Source: Dulcicalothrix desertica PCC 7102 (GTDB taxonomy: Bacteria; Cyanobacteriota; Cyanobacteriia; Cyanobacteriales; Nostocaceae). Taken from it: a stretch of DNA of 64,000 nucleotides. Position numbers and translations under genes: made by a program. Position 1 is the first letter of the stretch, and every line of letters begins with the position of its first letter. The stretch is from the NCBI RefSeq assembly GCF_003991905.1, contig NZ_RSCL01000013.1, forward strand, positions 212,729-276,728, in the 5' to 3' direction. This document shows positions 24,408 to 33,973 of this stretch, piece by piece. The notes beneath the pieces were generated by a model. The model was not told where the DNA came from, searched no databases, and saw nothing but the letters and a program-made list of their open reading frames with translations.

Positions 24408-25565
24408 ATGAAAATTGCTGTTATCGGTGCTAAAGGTTTACCTCCTGGGCAGGGAGGAATCGAAAACTACTGTGCGGAAGTATACCCAAGAATAGTTACA
24501 CAAGGCCATACTGTAGATTTATTTGCACGTTGTTCTTATACCGAAGGTAGTTGGTTTGGTTCGAGTAACTATCAAGGTGTGCAAGTTATATCTTTACCAA
24601 GTTTTTTTAGAAAAGGTGTAGATGCGTTTATAAGTTCTGCTCTAGGTGCAACTTTGGCATCTGGTAGGCAATATGATATAGTACATTTCCATGCTTTAGG
24701 CCCAGCTTTATTTAGTAGCATTACAAGCGTTTTGAGAGCTTCTAAAATTGTTGTCACTTGTCAAGGTTTAGACTGGCAACGTGCAAAGTGGGGAAATTTT
24801 TCGAGTAAAGTAATTTTAGCTGGTGAGAAAGCAGCCGCAAAGTATGCTGACGAAATTATCGTAGTATCCCAAGCACTACAAAGTTATTTTTCACAAACTT
24901 ACAAACGGGATACAGTTTATATTCCTAATGCACCTGCTGGTTATGCTTCCTCAGACCCGGACTTTGCTTATGGTAAAGCTTTAGGACTTACACAAGGACG
25001 TTACTTATTATTTTTAGGTAGATTAGTACCAGAGAAATGTCCAGATTTATTAATCGAAGCTTTTCTTCGACTTAAATATCAAGGTTGGAAACTTGTACTA
25101 GCTGGTGGTATTAGTGATACTCAAGCATACACGAATTTAATGCTGCAAAAAGTTGCTCTTAGTAAACAAATTGTGTTTGCTGGAGAATTGCGGGGTAAAC
25201 GGTTAGCTGAAATTGTGCGAGGTGCAGGATTATTTGTTTTACCCTCTAATGTTGAAGGTTTACCACTAGCTATGCTCGAAGCAATGCGTGAAGGTGTTCC
25301 TGTACTGGCAAGTAATATTCTTCCTCATCAGCAACTTGTAGACCAAGAGCGTGGTGTACTATTTCCTGTTGGTGATATTGATGGTTTTGTAAATGCTTTG
25401 AAATGGGCATTAAATCATCCCAATGAAATGGCAAATATGGCAGCAAATGCACAGCGTCATGTTCAGCGTTACTATACATGGGATAAAATAACAGCACAGA
25501 ATATAGAAGTTTACCAGAATTTATTAGGCGCCAACAAAGCCGAAAAAACAGCGTATATTGTTTAG
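24408..25565 (+). CDS. Family 4 glycosyltransferase (exopolysaccharide)
   Basis: A 385-aa GT-B fold transferase. The N-terminus IAVIGAKGLPPGQGGIENYC carries the Gly-rich loop typical of one GT4 subgroup (similar to rhamnosyltransferases of capsule clusters). The C-terminal donor domain has LFLGRLVPEKCPDLLIEAF (about 205-224) and the retaining-type EX7E region GLFVLPSNVEGLPLAMLEAM (about 275-294). It transfers a nucleotide-activated sugar in the cytoplasm; the sugar is unknown. It is the first gene of a five-gene same-strand cluster running to 31192. Confidence 0.9.
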   Translation: MKIAVIGAKGLPPGQGGIENYCAEVYPRIVTQGHTVDLFARCSYTEGSWFGSSNYQGVQVISLPSFFRKGVDAFISSALGATLASGRQYDIVHFHALGPALFSSITSVLRASKIVVTCQGLDWQRAKWGNFSSKVILAGEKAAAKYADEIIVVSQALQSYFSQTYKRDTVYIPNAPAGYASSDPDFAYGKALGLTQGRYLLFLGRLVPEKCPDLLIEAFLRLKYQGWKLVLAGGISDTQAYTNLMLQKVALSKQIVFAGELRGKRLAEIVRGAGLFVLPSNVEGLPLAMLEAMREGVPVLASNILPHQQLVDQERGVLFPVGDIDGFVNALKWALNHPNEMANMAANAQRHVQRYYTWDKITAQNIEVYQNLLGANKAEKTAYIV

Positions 25566-25635
25566 TTTTGTTACGAAAACAGTGTTTGTACGGTTATAGT
25601 GATAGGCGAATTCTGCATTCATTGAGATAAAAGTT

Positions 25636-27804
25636 ATGGAAAAAGGCGTATCATCTTTATGGGCAGTTGTTAGAAGGCGAAGTTTACCAGCCTTTTTAAC
25701 TTTATCAGCAGTAATGGCAGGCGCCGTCACCTACTTAGCGGTAGCTCCACGTATGTATGAGACAAGCTCCCGGTTAATGCTCGATAGTAAAAGTGTCTCG
25801 GTATCTGCACTTGGACGTGACATCACTCAATTAGATGCAGGAACTCCAGGAGGAGCAAGTCCATTAGCAGACCAAGCAGAATTAATTAAATCACAGCAAG
25901 TTCTCGAAAAAGCTCTTACTGCTCTCAAAGCTAACCCTCAAACAGCTTCCTCTTCAGAAAAACTTTCATTTAAACAACTTAGTCGCGATTTAAAAGTCAA
26001 AATTATTCCTGCCACTAATATCCTAGAACTTCGTTATAAAGCAGCAGACCCTGTGTTTGCCACTAGGTTAGTCAATGCAGTTACTGACGCAATGGTTGAA
26101 GAAAACATCAAAACCATGAGTTCAGAAGCAACGAAAGTCAGAGAATTTCTAGAGAAAAAGGAAGTTCCCAACGCTCAACAACGACTCAAAGCAGCTGAAA
26201 TTAAAGAAAATAAATACCGTCAAACAAGTGGTGTTGTTTCTTTTGATGAGCAAAGTAAGAGTTTGGTGACAAGTCTGGCAAATCTTGAAGACCAAGAACG
26301 TATGTTGTTTGCTCAACTGCAAGAAGCACGTTCACGAGATGCTTCATTACGTCAAGTTACTAATTCAAGTAACCTAGGTAGTGCATATGCTTCGGTACGT
26401 AGCGGTCAAGATGAGCAAATAAAAAACCTACGGGTAAAACTAACTGAGTTACAAACGCAAATTGTCGCCCTTCAACAGCGTTTTACTCCTGAGCATCCAG
26501 AGTTAAATAGCTTGATACAACAACGTGATACTTTGCGTGCAGTGTATCAACAAGAATTAGCGCGTGTATCTAGTGGAAATGCACTCACTAGCGTATCGAA
26601 TGATAATTTAAGCCAAACTCTTAACTCTCAACTCGTTACAAATACAGTTGAGGGAACAGCAATTGCAAATAAATTACGAACTTTGCAGGCAGAAAGAGTC
26701 AAGCTGCAAACTAGACTCGCGCAGCTACCTATTAAACAGGAACCTTTGACAGCGTTAACACGTACACGTGAACAAGCTGCTGAATCATTTAAGGCACTTG
26801 AGCGTAAACTCGAAGAAGCTCGCATTGCCGAAGCTCAAAAAGTTAGTAATATTCGTGTTATTGAAGTCGCGACTGTTCCAACGGTTCCTAGTACACCCAA
26901 ATCTACAATTATTTTGGCTATTGCAGGCGCCTTTGGAATTCTGTTATCCACGGGTATGGTGCTTCTGCTGGAAATGATGGACAACCGCTTGCATGATGTC
27001 GCCGAAGCTGAGTTGTTAGAGTTACCTTTACTAGGAGTTTTGCCGCGTCTATCGAAATCGAATTTAGCGCTCGCAGAAGCCGACTTATTCCTAGATGATA
27101 TGGGATTAGTCGAGCCGTATCGAATGCTATTAAAAACACTCGAATGCCGCAGTGCTAGTAAATTACATTCAATTGTCGTCAGCAGCGCACTTAGTGGTGA
27201 AGGCAAATCGGTAGTAGTATCACATTTAGCAGCAGTTTCGGCAATGCTATCGCGTCGAACTTTACTTATCGATGCTGACTTACGCCGACCTAAGTTACAC
27301 CGTGTATTCAATTTGCAAAATGCTCCAGGTCTTAGTGACGCTATTACTGAGCGTCGGCGCCTTGCAGATTTTGTTCAGCCTACTGCAATTGAAAACCTTT
27401 TTGTGTTAACTTGCGGTTCCATGTCCACACGTCCATCGCAGTTACTCGAATCTACATATATGAAAGCTTTGATGATGGAAGCTGCCGAAAGTTATGATTT
27501 AGTAATTTTAGATACTCCTCCACTCAGTGCTTGTGCAGATGCAACAACATTAGGTCAACTTAGCGATGGCATTATGCTAGTGACTCGTCCTCGTTACACC
27601 ATAAAAGAAGTATTTCAAAAAGCAGTATCAGATTTGACGCGCGACCGCATTCCAATGTTGGGAGTAGTAGTAAATGGAATTAATACGCTTAGTGACAAAT
27701 ACTATCGTAATTACCGTAATATAAATGATGACCAAACTACATTACCGAGGGGGTTAGCACGCATTGGCGGCGCCTTTAACCCGAATAATACATCAGAGAG
27801 GTAG
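25636..27804 (+). CDS. Wzc-type polysaccharide co-polymerase and tyrosine autokinase
   Basis: A 722-aa inner-membrane protein controlling chain length and export of exopolysaccharide. The N-terminal Wzz domain has a first membrane segment at about 18-36; a long periplasmic coiled coil (160-410) precedes the second segment (about 425-447). The cytoplasmic BY-kinase has Walker A ALSGEGKS (518-525), Walker A' LLIDADLRRPKL (from 543) and Walker B LVILDTPPL. The C-terminus has a tyrosine cluster (KYYRNYRNI) for autophosphorylation. It is preceded by GT4 and followed after 2 bp by the polymerase gene. Confidence 0.93.
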   Translation: MEKGVSSLWAVVRRRSLPAFLTLSAVMAGAVTYLAVAPRMYETSSRLMLDSKSVSVSALGRDITQLDAGTPGGASPLADQAELIKSQQVLEKALTALKANPQTASSSEKLSFKQLSRDLKVKIIPATNILELRYKAADPVFATRLVNAVTDAMVEENIKTMSSEATKVREFLEKKEVPNAQQRLKAAEIKENKYRQTSGVVSFDEQSKSLVTSLANLEDQERMLFAQLQEARSRDASLRQVTNSSNLGSAYASVRSGQDEQIKNLRVKLTELQTQIVALQQRFTPEHPELNSLIQQRDTLRAVYQQELARVSSGNALTSVSNDNLSQTLNSQLVTNTVEGTAIANKLRTLQAERVKLQTRLAQLPIKQEPLTALTRTREQAAESFKALERKLEEARIAEAQKVSNIRVIEVATVPTVPSTPKSTIILAIAGAFGILLSTGMVLLLEMMDNRLHDVAEAELLELPLLGVLPRLSKSNLALAEADLFLDDMGLVEPYRMLLKTLECRSASKLHSIVVSSALSGEGKSVVVSHLAAVSAMLSRRTLLIDADLRRPKLHRVFNLQNAPGLSDAITERRRLADFVQPTAIENLFVLTCGSMSTRPSQLLESTYMKALMMEAAESYDLVILDTPPLSACADATTLGQLSDGIMLVTRPRYTIKEVFQKAVSDLTRDRIPMLGVVVNGINTLSDKYYRNYRNINDDQTTLPRGLARIGGAFNPNNTSER

Positions 27805-27806
27805 GT

Positions 27807-29198
27807 ATGGCGGCAACAAATCAACACCAATTACCTTTAGTAACATTCCTGGTATCGGCATGTATAGCAATAGGTTTTGCTGCTGGTGTTGCAGTTGGAG
27901 TACAGCCGTTATTGATGGGTTTAGCAGTAGTTGTTATACTCGCGCTAACTTACTTTTTCGCAAGTTTTTCTCAAGCTGTTCTCGTGCTGTTAATAGTGCG
28001 AAGTTCAGTAGATATATTTTCACAGTTACAAATACCTTCTGCTTTAGCAATTGGCATTGACATACTAACGCTAATGTATGTCACTAAATTGCTACTAGAA
28101 CATAAAAAAGTCCACACCGATAGCTTTTGGTGGTTTTTTGCTGTATGGATATTAACGCAAGCGCTTTGGGTAGTGCTTTTACCGCTTGGTGGTTTAGGAC
28201 TAGATGGCGCCTATCTAGTAGATAGTTTACGCGAATGGGTACGGTTATTTTCTTGGTTGATGATTTACTTGCTAGTAATGCAACTCAAAGACCAGGTAGA
28301 ACCATCTGTAATGTTGTCTCAATTATTACTAGGGTTAGTACCGCCAATAACATTAGCTTTACTGCAAATGTTTCTACCGTCCATATTACCACCTTTGTTG
28401 TCAGGAACCGATGCACGTATTAAAGGTACCTTTGGACACCCCAACAGTTTTGCAACTTACTTGTTACTGTTCATCTCTTTAACTTGGTGGAAACTAGGTG
28501 AAGCTAAAAATCGTTTACCTTGGGTTTTGTTATTAGGAGTATTATCGATGTTTTTTGTCAGCACCAAAGCTTTGTTTAGCTTGATGATGCTGGCAATATT
28601 CGTGTTAGTACTAATTTTGCCACGGTTAAATTTGCTAAAACTTATCGGTGGAATACTGTTTTTGATGTTTGTAATTGGTTTATTTGCCAGCACTCCATTT
28701 GGACAAGAACGTTTGAGTTCGCTAGGTAATACACCTTTATTAAACCCTGATATAGATATTTCACGGGCAATTCTGCTTGCTCAAGGTGATAATAACAGCT
28801 TTAATTGGCGCCTGTCGCAGTGGACGTACTTAATGGAACAATGGCAGGAATATCCATTGTTTGGTTTTGGGTTAGGACTAAGTATACATGTCAGCACGAA
28901 CAAACTTTTACCTCACAACGACTATATACGCGCATTAGTTGAAGGAGGAATTGTTGGATTCACCACTTATATTTTATTCTTTTTTGCCCAAGGTGTTCGG
29001 TTGTGGAGCATTATAAAATCTCCTTTGACAGTCGCTTCACAACGTTCGCTATGTTTAGTTTTGTTGGCATTTTTACTTGCTGTACCCGTTGGGATGATTA
29101 CCGAAAACATTTGGAGTCATACAACGATGTTTTTCTATTGGTGGACAATATTAGCAATTGCTGGTTGGCAGTGGAAACCACGCACAACTATTTCTTAA
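27807..29198 (+). CDS. O-antigen ligase / Wzy-type polymerase
   Basis: A 463-aa integral membrane protein with about ten to twelve hydrophobic segments. The family signature is the large loop with GTFGHPNSFATYLLLF (about 205-220) and FGFGLGLSIHVSTNKLLPHN plus DYIRALVEGGIVGF near 355-390, placing it in the O-antigen ligase/Wzy polymerase superfamily. It would polymerise lipid-linked repeat units at the periplasmic face. The start lies 2 bp after the Wzc stop with GAGAGG upstream, indicating tight coupling. Ligase versus polymerase cannot be told from sequence; the context (Wzc, Wzx) favours polymerase. Confidence 0.85.
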   Translation: MAATNQHQLPLVTFLVSACIAIGFAAGVAVGVQPLLMGLAVVVILALTYFFASFSQAVLVLLIVRSSVDIFSQLQIPSALAIGIDILTLMYVTKLLLEHKKVHTDSFWWFFAVWILTQALWVVLLPLGGLGLDGAYLVDSLREWVRLFSWLMIYLLVMQLKDQVEPSVMLSQLLLGLVPPITLALLQMFLPSILPPLLSGTDARIKGTFGHPNSFATYLLLFISLTWWKLGEAKNRLPWVLLLGVLSMFFVSTKALFSLMMLAIFVLVLILPRLNLLKLIGGILFLMFVIGLFASTPFGQERLSSLGNTPLLNPDIDISRAILLAQGDNNSFNWRLSQWTYLMEQWQEYPLFGFGLGLSIHVSTNKLLPHNDYIRALVEGGIVGFTTYILFFFAQGVRLWSIIKSPLTVASQRSLCLVLLAFLLAVPVGMITENIWSHTTMFFYWWTILAIAGWQWKPRTTIS

Positions 29199-29235
29199 AG
29201 CCTTTTTTATAAAATCAACCAATATTAAGAATCAA

Positions 29236-29829
29236 ATGAAAAGCATAATTGACTATATATTCCAAGATTGGCAAACCAATAAAGATAGCAGTTCTAAAAC
29301 ACGTTTTGCTTTAACTTTTTTTCGTTCCGCACAAATAATTGGTAAATTACCTGTTCCATTAAACATATTTGCCAAAATCTACTGTAATCTTTATATTTTT
29401 GTAGTAGAGTGGATACTTGGAATTGAATTGCCTTGGGATGTACATGTTGGCAAGAATTTGAAGTTATTACATGGAATCGGGTTAGTTGTTAACCATTATT
29501 CGACAATTGGAGATAATTGTACATTAAGACATAATACCACAATTGGAAATAAAAAGCTAGCTGATGGCTCTTGTAGTGCTTGTCCACAAATAGGAAACAA
29601 TGTTGATATCGGCTCGAATGTTGTAATTATTGGCGCCGTTACTATAGGAGATAATGCTGTAATTGGAGCGGGTTCTGTTGTTGTAAAAAATGTTCCTGAA
29701 AATGCGGTTGTTGCCGGAAATCCTGCTAAAGTTATTCGCATTAATCATACCTTAACTAGGAATAATCTACACTCTATGCTACAAGAGATGAAATTTATTC
29801 CCCCAACCCCCCGGAATTCGCAGGGCTAA
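29236..29829 (+). CDS. Serine acetyltransferase-like left-handed beta-helix acetyltransferase
   Basis: 197 aa from the ATG at 29236; earlier in-frame starts lie inside the preceding gene. The N-terminal helical part (FALTFFRSAQIIGKLPVPLN) precedes hexapeptide repeats from about residue 85: NHYSTIGDNCTLRHNTTIGN..., IGNNVDIGSNVVIIGAVTIG, then VVAGNPAKVIR. This is the CysE/WcaB pattern; within an exopolysaccharide cluster it more likely acetylates sugar residues than serine. The last eight residues (PPTPRNSQG) come from a C-rich phrase (CCCCCAACCCCCC) of a dispersed repeat, extending the protein by read-through into intergenic DNA. Confidence 0.85.
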   Translation: MKSIIDYIFQDWQTNKDSSSKTRFALTFFRSAQIIGKLPVPLNIFAKIYCNLYIFVVEWILGIELPWDVHVGKNLKLLHGIGLVVNHYSTIGDNCTLRHNTTIGNKKLADGSCSACPQIGNNVDIGSNVVIIGAVTIGDNAVIGAGSVVVKNVPENAVVAGNPAKVIRINHTLTRNNLHSMLQEMKFIPPTPRNSQG

Positions 29830-29917
29830 GAATTTCTAGTATTGCGTCTTTATGAAGTATTTGATTTTACAGAGGTATTCGCATAAAATTATACAATTGT
29901 TCCGTATTTATAGTTAA

Positions 29918-31192
29918 ATGATAATTGATAAAATAAAACGGCTATTGTCAGACCGCTTTATTCGTAATATTGGCTGGTTAGGGGGTGCAGAACTTTTTAA
30001 TCGGGTTGCAAGGTTAGCCACAACTGTGGTATTAGCTCGTACTTTTACTTCGTATGATTATGGTGTTGCTTCACTAATTTTTACTATTGCTGATTTTGGC
30101 TATGTTTTAACTATTAATCCTGGATTTGGCGCCAAACTTGTGCAAGCAAGTGAAGATGAACTAGAATCTGTATGCAATACGAGTTACTGGCTAAATTGGG
30201 TAGTATGTATCTTATTATTTATATTTCAATGTTTAGCAGCATTTCCTATTGCTAGTTTTTATAAAAATAGTCAATTGATTTTGCCAATTTGTGTAGTTGC
30301 AACAGCTTATTTATTTTTACCTATATTTGCTATTCAGGCTAATCTTATTCAACGTGAAAATCGATTAAAAATTACAGCAATATCTACAGCAGTACAATTA
30401 ATTTTTGGAAATATTTTAACTATAATTTTAGCTCTGGGTCAAATGGGGTCTTGGGCTGTAATTTTACCTGTAGTTATGACTATACCCATCAATATTATAA
30501 TAAACTTAATGAATCATAGCTGGCGCCCGCCTAAATCGTTCACATTAGATAAATGGCGTGAAATTACTAGCTTTGGGCTAAAAATGCTTGGTGTAAATGC
30601 CTTAAGTCGGCTAAGAATGAATTTAGATTACTTATTAGTAGGATATTTTATTGGTATTGAAGCATTAGGACTGTATTTTTTCGCGTTTAATGCAGGTTTA
30701 GGAATTAGTCAAAGCGTCATCAATGCTTTTACGTCAGCACTTTACCCTGAGTTGTGTTCTGTACAGAGTGACAAAGTGCAAATGAAAAAGCGGTTTTTTC
30801 GCGGATTGAAAACTATTGCCTTAATTGTGGTTCCATTGGTAATTTTACAATCTAGTCTGGCGCCGTTATATGTGCCAATTATATTTGGGAAAAAATGGGT
30901 AGAAGGAATACCGATATTGATTGTAATTTGTTTATCGGCTATACCTATAGCATTATCGCGCGCAACTTCGCAATTATTACAAGCTACGAATAAGACACAT
31001 CTTGATTTTTACTGGAACTTAATTTTTACAGGTATTTTTGCTGTTTCGCTTGTAATTGCAGTTCAATATGGCATTTTTGCGGTTGCATGTGCTGTTTTAA
31101 TATCACAGCTTATTGCTATGCCTATTTTTACTATTTGGGTGATGAGAAAGGTGTTTACACAACAACCTGATAAAATTGCTGTAGGTAAATAA
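29918..31192 (+). CDS. Wzx-type polysaccharide flippase
   Basis: A 424-aa polytopic membrane protein of the MOP/polysaccharide-synthase family with about twelve hydrophobic segments. The N-terminus RNIGWLGGAELFNRVARLAT and the GFGAKLVQASEDE stretch near residue 75 are typical of the WzxC/colanic-acid-type group. It would flip undecaprenyl-linked repeat units across the inner membrane for the Wzy-like polymerase. It is the last gene of the exopolysaccharide cluster and is followed by a double hairpin shared with the convergent TpsA gene. Confidence 0.88.
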   Translation: MIIDKIKRLLSDRFIRNIGWLGGAELFNRVARLATTVVLARTFTSYDYGVASLIFTIADFGYVLTINPGFGAKLVQASEDELESVCNTSYWLNWVVCILLFIFQCLAAFPIASFYKNSQLILPICVVATAYLFLPIFAIQANLIQRENRLKITAISTAVQLIFGNILTIILALGQMGSWAVILPVVMTIPINIIINLMNHSWRPPKSFTLDKWREITSFGLKMLGVNALSRLRMNLDYLLVGYFIGIEALGLYFFAFNAGLGISQSVINAFTSALYPELCSVQSDKVQMKKRFFRGLKTIALIVVPLVILQSSLAPLYVPIIFGKKWVEGIPILIVICLSAIPIALSRATSQLLQATNKTHLDFYWNLIFTGIFAVSLVIAVQYGIFAVACAVLISQLIAMPIFTIWVMRKVFTQQPDKIAVGK

Positions 31193-31195
31193 AGT

Positions 31196-31259
31196 CTTGT
31201 GGAATGGGCATCCCTGCCCGTTCTAGTATATAGGCGGGCAAGGATGCCCGCTCCACAAG
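31196..31259. terminator. Head-to-head hairpin repeat between wzx and tpsA
   Basis: CTTGTGGAATGGGCATCC...GCCCG (31196-31220) is matched at 22 of 25 positions by the inverse CGGGCAAGGATGCCCGCTCC...ACAAG (31235-31259). Each half also contains its own short GGGC stem. The placement between convergent stops supports bidirectional termination. The same unit occurs within hicB and at 1364, 16381 and 33613. Confidence 0.65.
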
Positions 31260-31274
31260 AGAGAGTTTGATAGT

Positions 31275-33578
31275 TTAACATGCAGGCGCCACAAATGCTT
31301 TAGAGTGAGGTATTACTTTTGGTGCAGTACTTGTTAATATAATAGTTCCATCTTTGTCTACTTTCCATGCTTGTGCTTCTATAAGTGAATTATTATTGTT
31401 GTTATATGTAGTGGTTTGAGATTGTTGATTGGGAATTTGTACTGTAGAATTTTCTAGAGAAATCCAATCGGTATCGGGTATTGTAGTGTTTCTTAAAAAT
31501 TCTGTTGGATTTGTAGCTAGTCCTCTGCGTCCAACTATAGAGAATTTGTTTTGCTGAGTAGTGTCTGCTTTGCAAGCTTGGGTTATTGTTGGGACATTAG
31601 GTTTTTCTGGTAAATTAACTAAACCGCTACTACTATCAACATCTGGATTGGTAATGCTTACTACCCCGTCTAAATTCGCATTAGTTTGAGAAATTGCAGA
31701 AATGTCACTTGTAGAAAGCTTTTGTGGGTCGATTTGAGATGGGTCGTTACTACCTATCTTGCGTATTAAATCTTCTCTATCAAGTGCTTCGATACCTAAT
31801 ATACCACTCGCGTTAATTGTTATTTTACCACCAGAACCGCTAAACCCATTCGCTATAATATCATTATTTTCATTTCTTGCCGCAACTATAAAACCGTTAC
31901 GAGCATTAATTATAATGTTACCACCATCACCGCTCGATTGTATTTTACCTGCACTGGTAGATATTAAACTATTACGACGCATCTGTAATAATTGTGTTTG
32001 CAAGGTAATATTACCACCTTGCCCTAAATCTGTCTCGGATGTAATTTTTCCTTGATTATCAATGAGTATGGAATTTGCTGTTATATCTAAATTACCTGCT
32101 CTACCTAAATTAAATCTGTCTCCAAGATATTTCACACCAGGACGAATTTTGACTTGACTACCTACCTTTATTTCCCCACCATCATTAACTACTAGTTTTC
32201 CTGTATTAACAATTAATTTTCCAGCATTACCAGAACCTAATGTGGTAGCAGCTAAAGTACTGTTGTTGTCAAAATATTTACCAGCTATTTCTACTAACTG
32301 TGTAGCATTAATAGTTAAATTACCAGCGTTACCTGTTGCTGGCAATAATATTGTAGACTGTACAAAATTACCAGTTGATTCAACTGCAATAGTTCCTCCA
32401 TGTTTCACTTTTAATACATCAGTATTAATATTAACATTACCTGCGTTTCCACTTGCGTAGGTTGTACTGCTGATTGCGCTGATAGCAAGAAAATTAGCTT
32501 CAGTATATAAACTACCTACTACATCTATAGTAGAAGCATTTATAGTTAAATTTCCTCCTGTACCTTTTCCAACTGTACCAGTTAGCACTTGGGCGCCATC
32601 TTGAAGTGTAAGTTTATTTGCATCAATAACAATATCACCAGCATTTTTGTCACCTAAAGTTAAATTCAAAATACCACCAACACCAAATATTTCTATAATA
32701 TTGCCAATAACATGAATATTTCCACTACCGCTATTACCACTAGTTGTAATATTCGATGAATTTAAAATATTTCTGCTTGTAATTTGTATGTTTTGAAAAC
32801 TCTTAACATCTTTGTATCCAAAAATCCAATCACCACTTGTTGGTATTAAATTCACAAAACTATTACTTCCAACGCTTCCAAGTTCTATTTGACCTAGCGG
32901 TGCTGTTAAACTTCCTGACTCTAAATAAATATCACCACCTATTAATGCTAAAGTTTTGCCAGGTGAAACCCGCAAACCTTCAGGACTATTATAATAATTT
33001 GTTGCACCGTTCGGACTTGCTTGAGATTGATTACGAATTGGTGCAGGATTGGCGCCAAATTGTAAACCAATTGGTGTACTTATTGTAAGTAAAGGTGTTT
33101 GAGGTTCTACTGCGCTATATTTGCTACCGTCTGAGAATTTTATACTGCTAGCTGTAGTGCCAACAAACGAACCGCCAATATCTAATGAGGCACTGGCGCC
33201 GAATATAATACCATTAGGATTTATTAGAAACAGATTCGCGGCGCCGTTACTGCGAAGTATACCATCGATATTGGAGGTAGACTTGCCTGTAACTCTAGTA
33301 ATTATGTTTTGAATATCTGAAGAGTTATTGAAGTAAGCTGTTTCTGTATTTAAAACTGAGAATTGTTCAAAACTATGAAATAAGTTTTTTCCAGTTTCTG
33401 TTCCACCTTCTATAACTTTGATATTCTCTTGACCCGAAACACGCGAATTTATCGGTAGAGTACTATCTGGATTAATTTGAGCTACACAAGTATTAGATAG
33501 TACACTCATTTGTAATGTTGCAAAAAATATAATTCTTGCACAATCTAACTGATTGTAATGTACTGACGGATGTAACAT
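31275..33578 (-). CDS. TpsA-like filamentous hemagglutinin N-terminal domain protein
   Basis: A protein of 767 aa from the ATG at 33578 (a GTG at 33590 is possible). The signal peptide covers roughly the first 35 residues, ending CVAQ. The TPS domain follows: NIKVIEGGTETGKNLFHSFE, then AANLFLINPNGIIFGASASLDIGGSF, the motifs needed for recognition by a TpsB pore. The rest is a beta-helix of short repeats rich in GNAGNLTINA phrases. The C-terminal domain has cysteines (TQACKAD and final VAPAC) and a conserved FSIVGRRGLATNPTEFL. It is probably secreted by the TpsB at 34289-36085 as a surface adhesin or matrix protein; the partner gene lies on the opposite strand. Confidence 0.9.
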   Translation of the reverse strand: MLHPSVHYNQLDCARIIFFATLQMSVLSNTCVAQINPDSTLPINSRVSGQENIKVIEGGTETGKNLFHSFEQFSVLNTETAYFNNSSDIQNIITRVTGKSTSNIDGILRSNGAANLFLINPNGIIFGASASLDIGGSFVGTTASSIKFSDGSKYSAVEPQTPLLTISTPIGLQFGANPAPIRNQSQASPNGATNYYNSPEGLRVSPGKTLALIGGDIYLESGSLTAPLGQIELGSVGSNSFVNLIPTSGDWIFGYKDVKSFQNIQITSRNILNSSNITTSGNSGSGNIHVIGNIIEIFGVGGILNLTLGDKNAGDIVIDANKLTLQDGAQVLTGTVGKGTGGNLTINASTIDVVGSLYTEANFLAISAISSTTYASGNAGNVNINTDVLKVKHGGTIAVESTGNFVQSTILLPATGNAGNLTINATQLVEIAGKYFDNNSTLAATTLGSGNAGKLIVNTGKLVVNDGGEIKVGSQVKIRPGVKYLGDRFNLGRAGNLDITANSILIDNQGKITSETDLGQGGNITLQTQLLQMRRNSLISTSAGKIQSSGDGGNIIINARNGFIVAARNENNDIIANGFSGSGGKITINASGILGIEALDREDLIRKIGSNDPSQIDPQKLSTSDISAISQTNANLDGVVSITNPDVDSSSGLVNLPEKPNVPTITQACKADTTQQNKFSIVGRRGLATNPTEFLRNTTIPDTDWISLENSTVQIPNQQSQTTTYNNNNNSLIEAQAWKVDKDGTIILTSTAPKVIPHSKAFVAPAC

Positions 33579-33612
33579 TTGTGTAATCACGCTCGCGAGA
33601 ATATTTTGTAAG

Positions 33613-33631
33613 GTGGGCAGGAGGTGCCCAC
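33613..33631 (-). promoter_or_regulatory. Intercistronic hairpin between the Cys-tail gene and tpsA
   Basis: GTGGGCA (33613-33619) pairs perfectly with TGCCCAC (33625-33631) around GGAGG. It lies in the 65-bp gap between two same-strand genes, has no T run, and could be a partial terminator or a processing site fixing the ratio of the two products. Confidence 0.4.
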
Positions 33632-33643
33632 AATACTACATTA

Positions 33644-33973
33644 TCAGCAAGGGCAGCAGCGACCGCACCAACAGCAACTAAGTAGCTTTAATTCCTCTCC
33701 TGGAATTTGTTCTAAGCTTTGTTGCATTTCTTGGTCGCTAAGTGCTACACCCATGCGTTGTATTTTATTCAAGTCAATAACAGCATCAAACCTAATGACT
33801 TTTTCTGCTGTCAAACCATAACTCTTAAGTATCTCATCCATTTGAGAGTTATCTAGAGCTTTCATGAATTCTTGTAAAACTGCATGTTGAAACTGCTGCA
33901 ATTTGGTTGCATCTTCTGGAAGTGGACCGTAATCAGGGACTGGGTATGTGTTTGATTCTAGTTGTTTGCTCAT
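33644..33973 (-). CDS. 109-aa protein with six-cysteine C-terminal tail (RiPP-precursor-like)
   Basis: From the ATG at 33973 the protein starts MSKQLESNTYPVPDYGPLPE, continues as a polar helical region (FQHAVLQEFMKALDNSQMDE, IQRMGVALSDQEMQQSLEQI) and ends GEELKLLSCCWCGRCCPC. All six cysteines fall in the last 10 residues; none occur in the other 99. This is the layout of a leader plus core peptide of ribosomally made modified peptides, or of a metal-binding tail. No maturation enzyme is visible nearby. It is upstream of tpsA on the same strand and divergent from tpsB, so it may be part of the secretion locus. I do not recognise the family. A longer frame to 34138 adds an unlikely N-terminus. 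Confidence 0.65.
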   Translation of the reverse strand: MSKQLESNTYPVPDYGPLPEDATKLQQFQHAVLQEFMKALDNSQMDEILKSYGLTAEKVIRFDAVIDLNKIQRMGVALSDQEMQQSLEQIPGEELKLLSCCWCGRCCPC

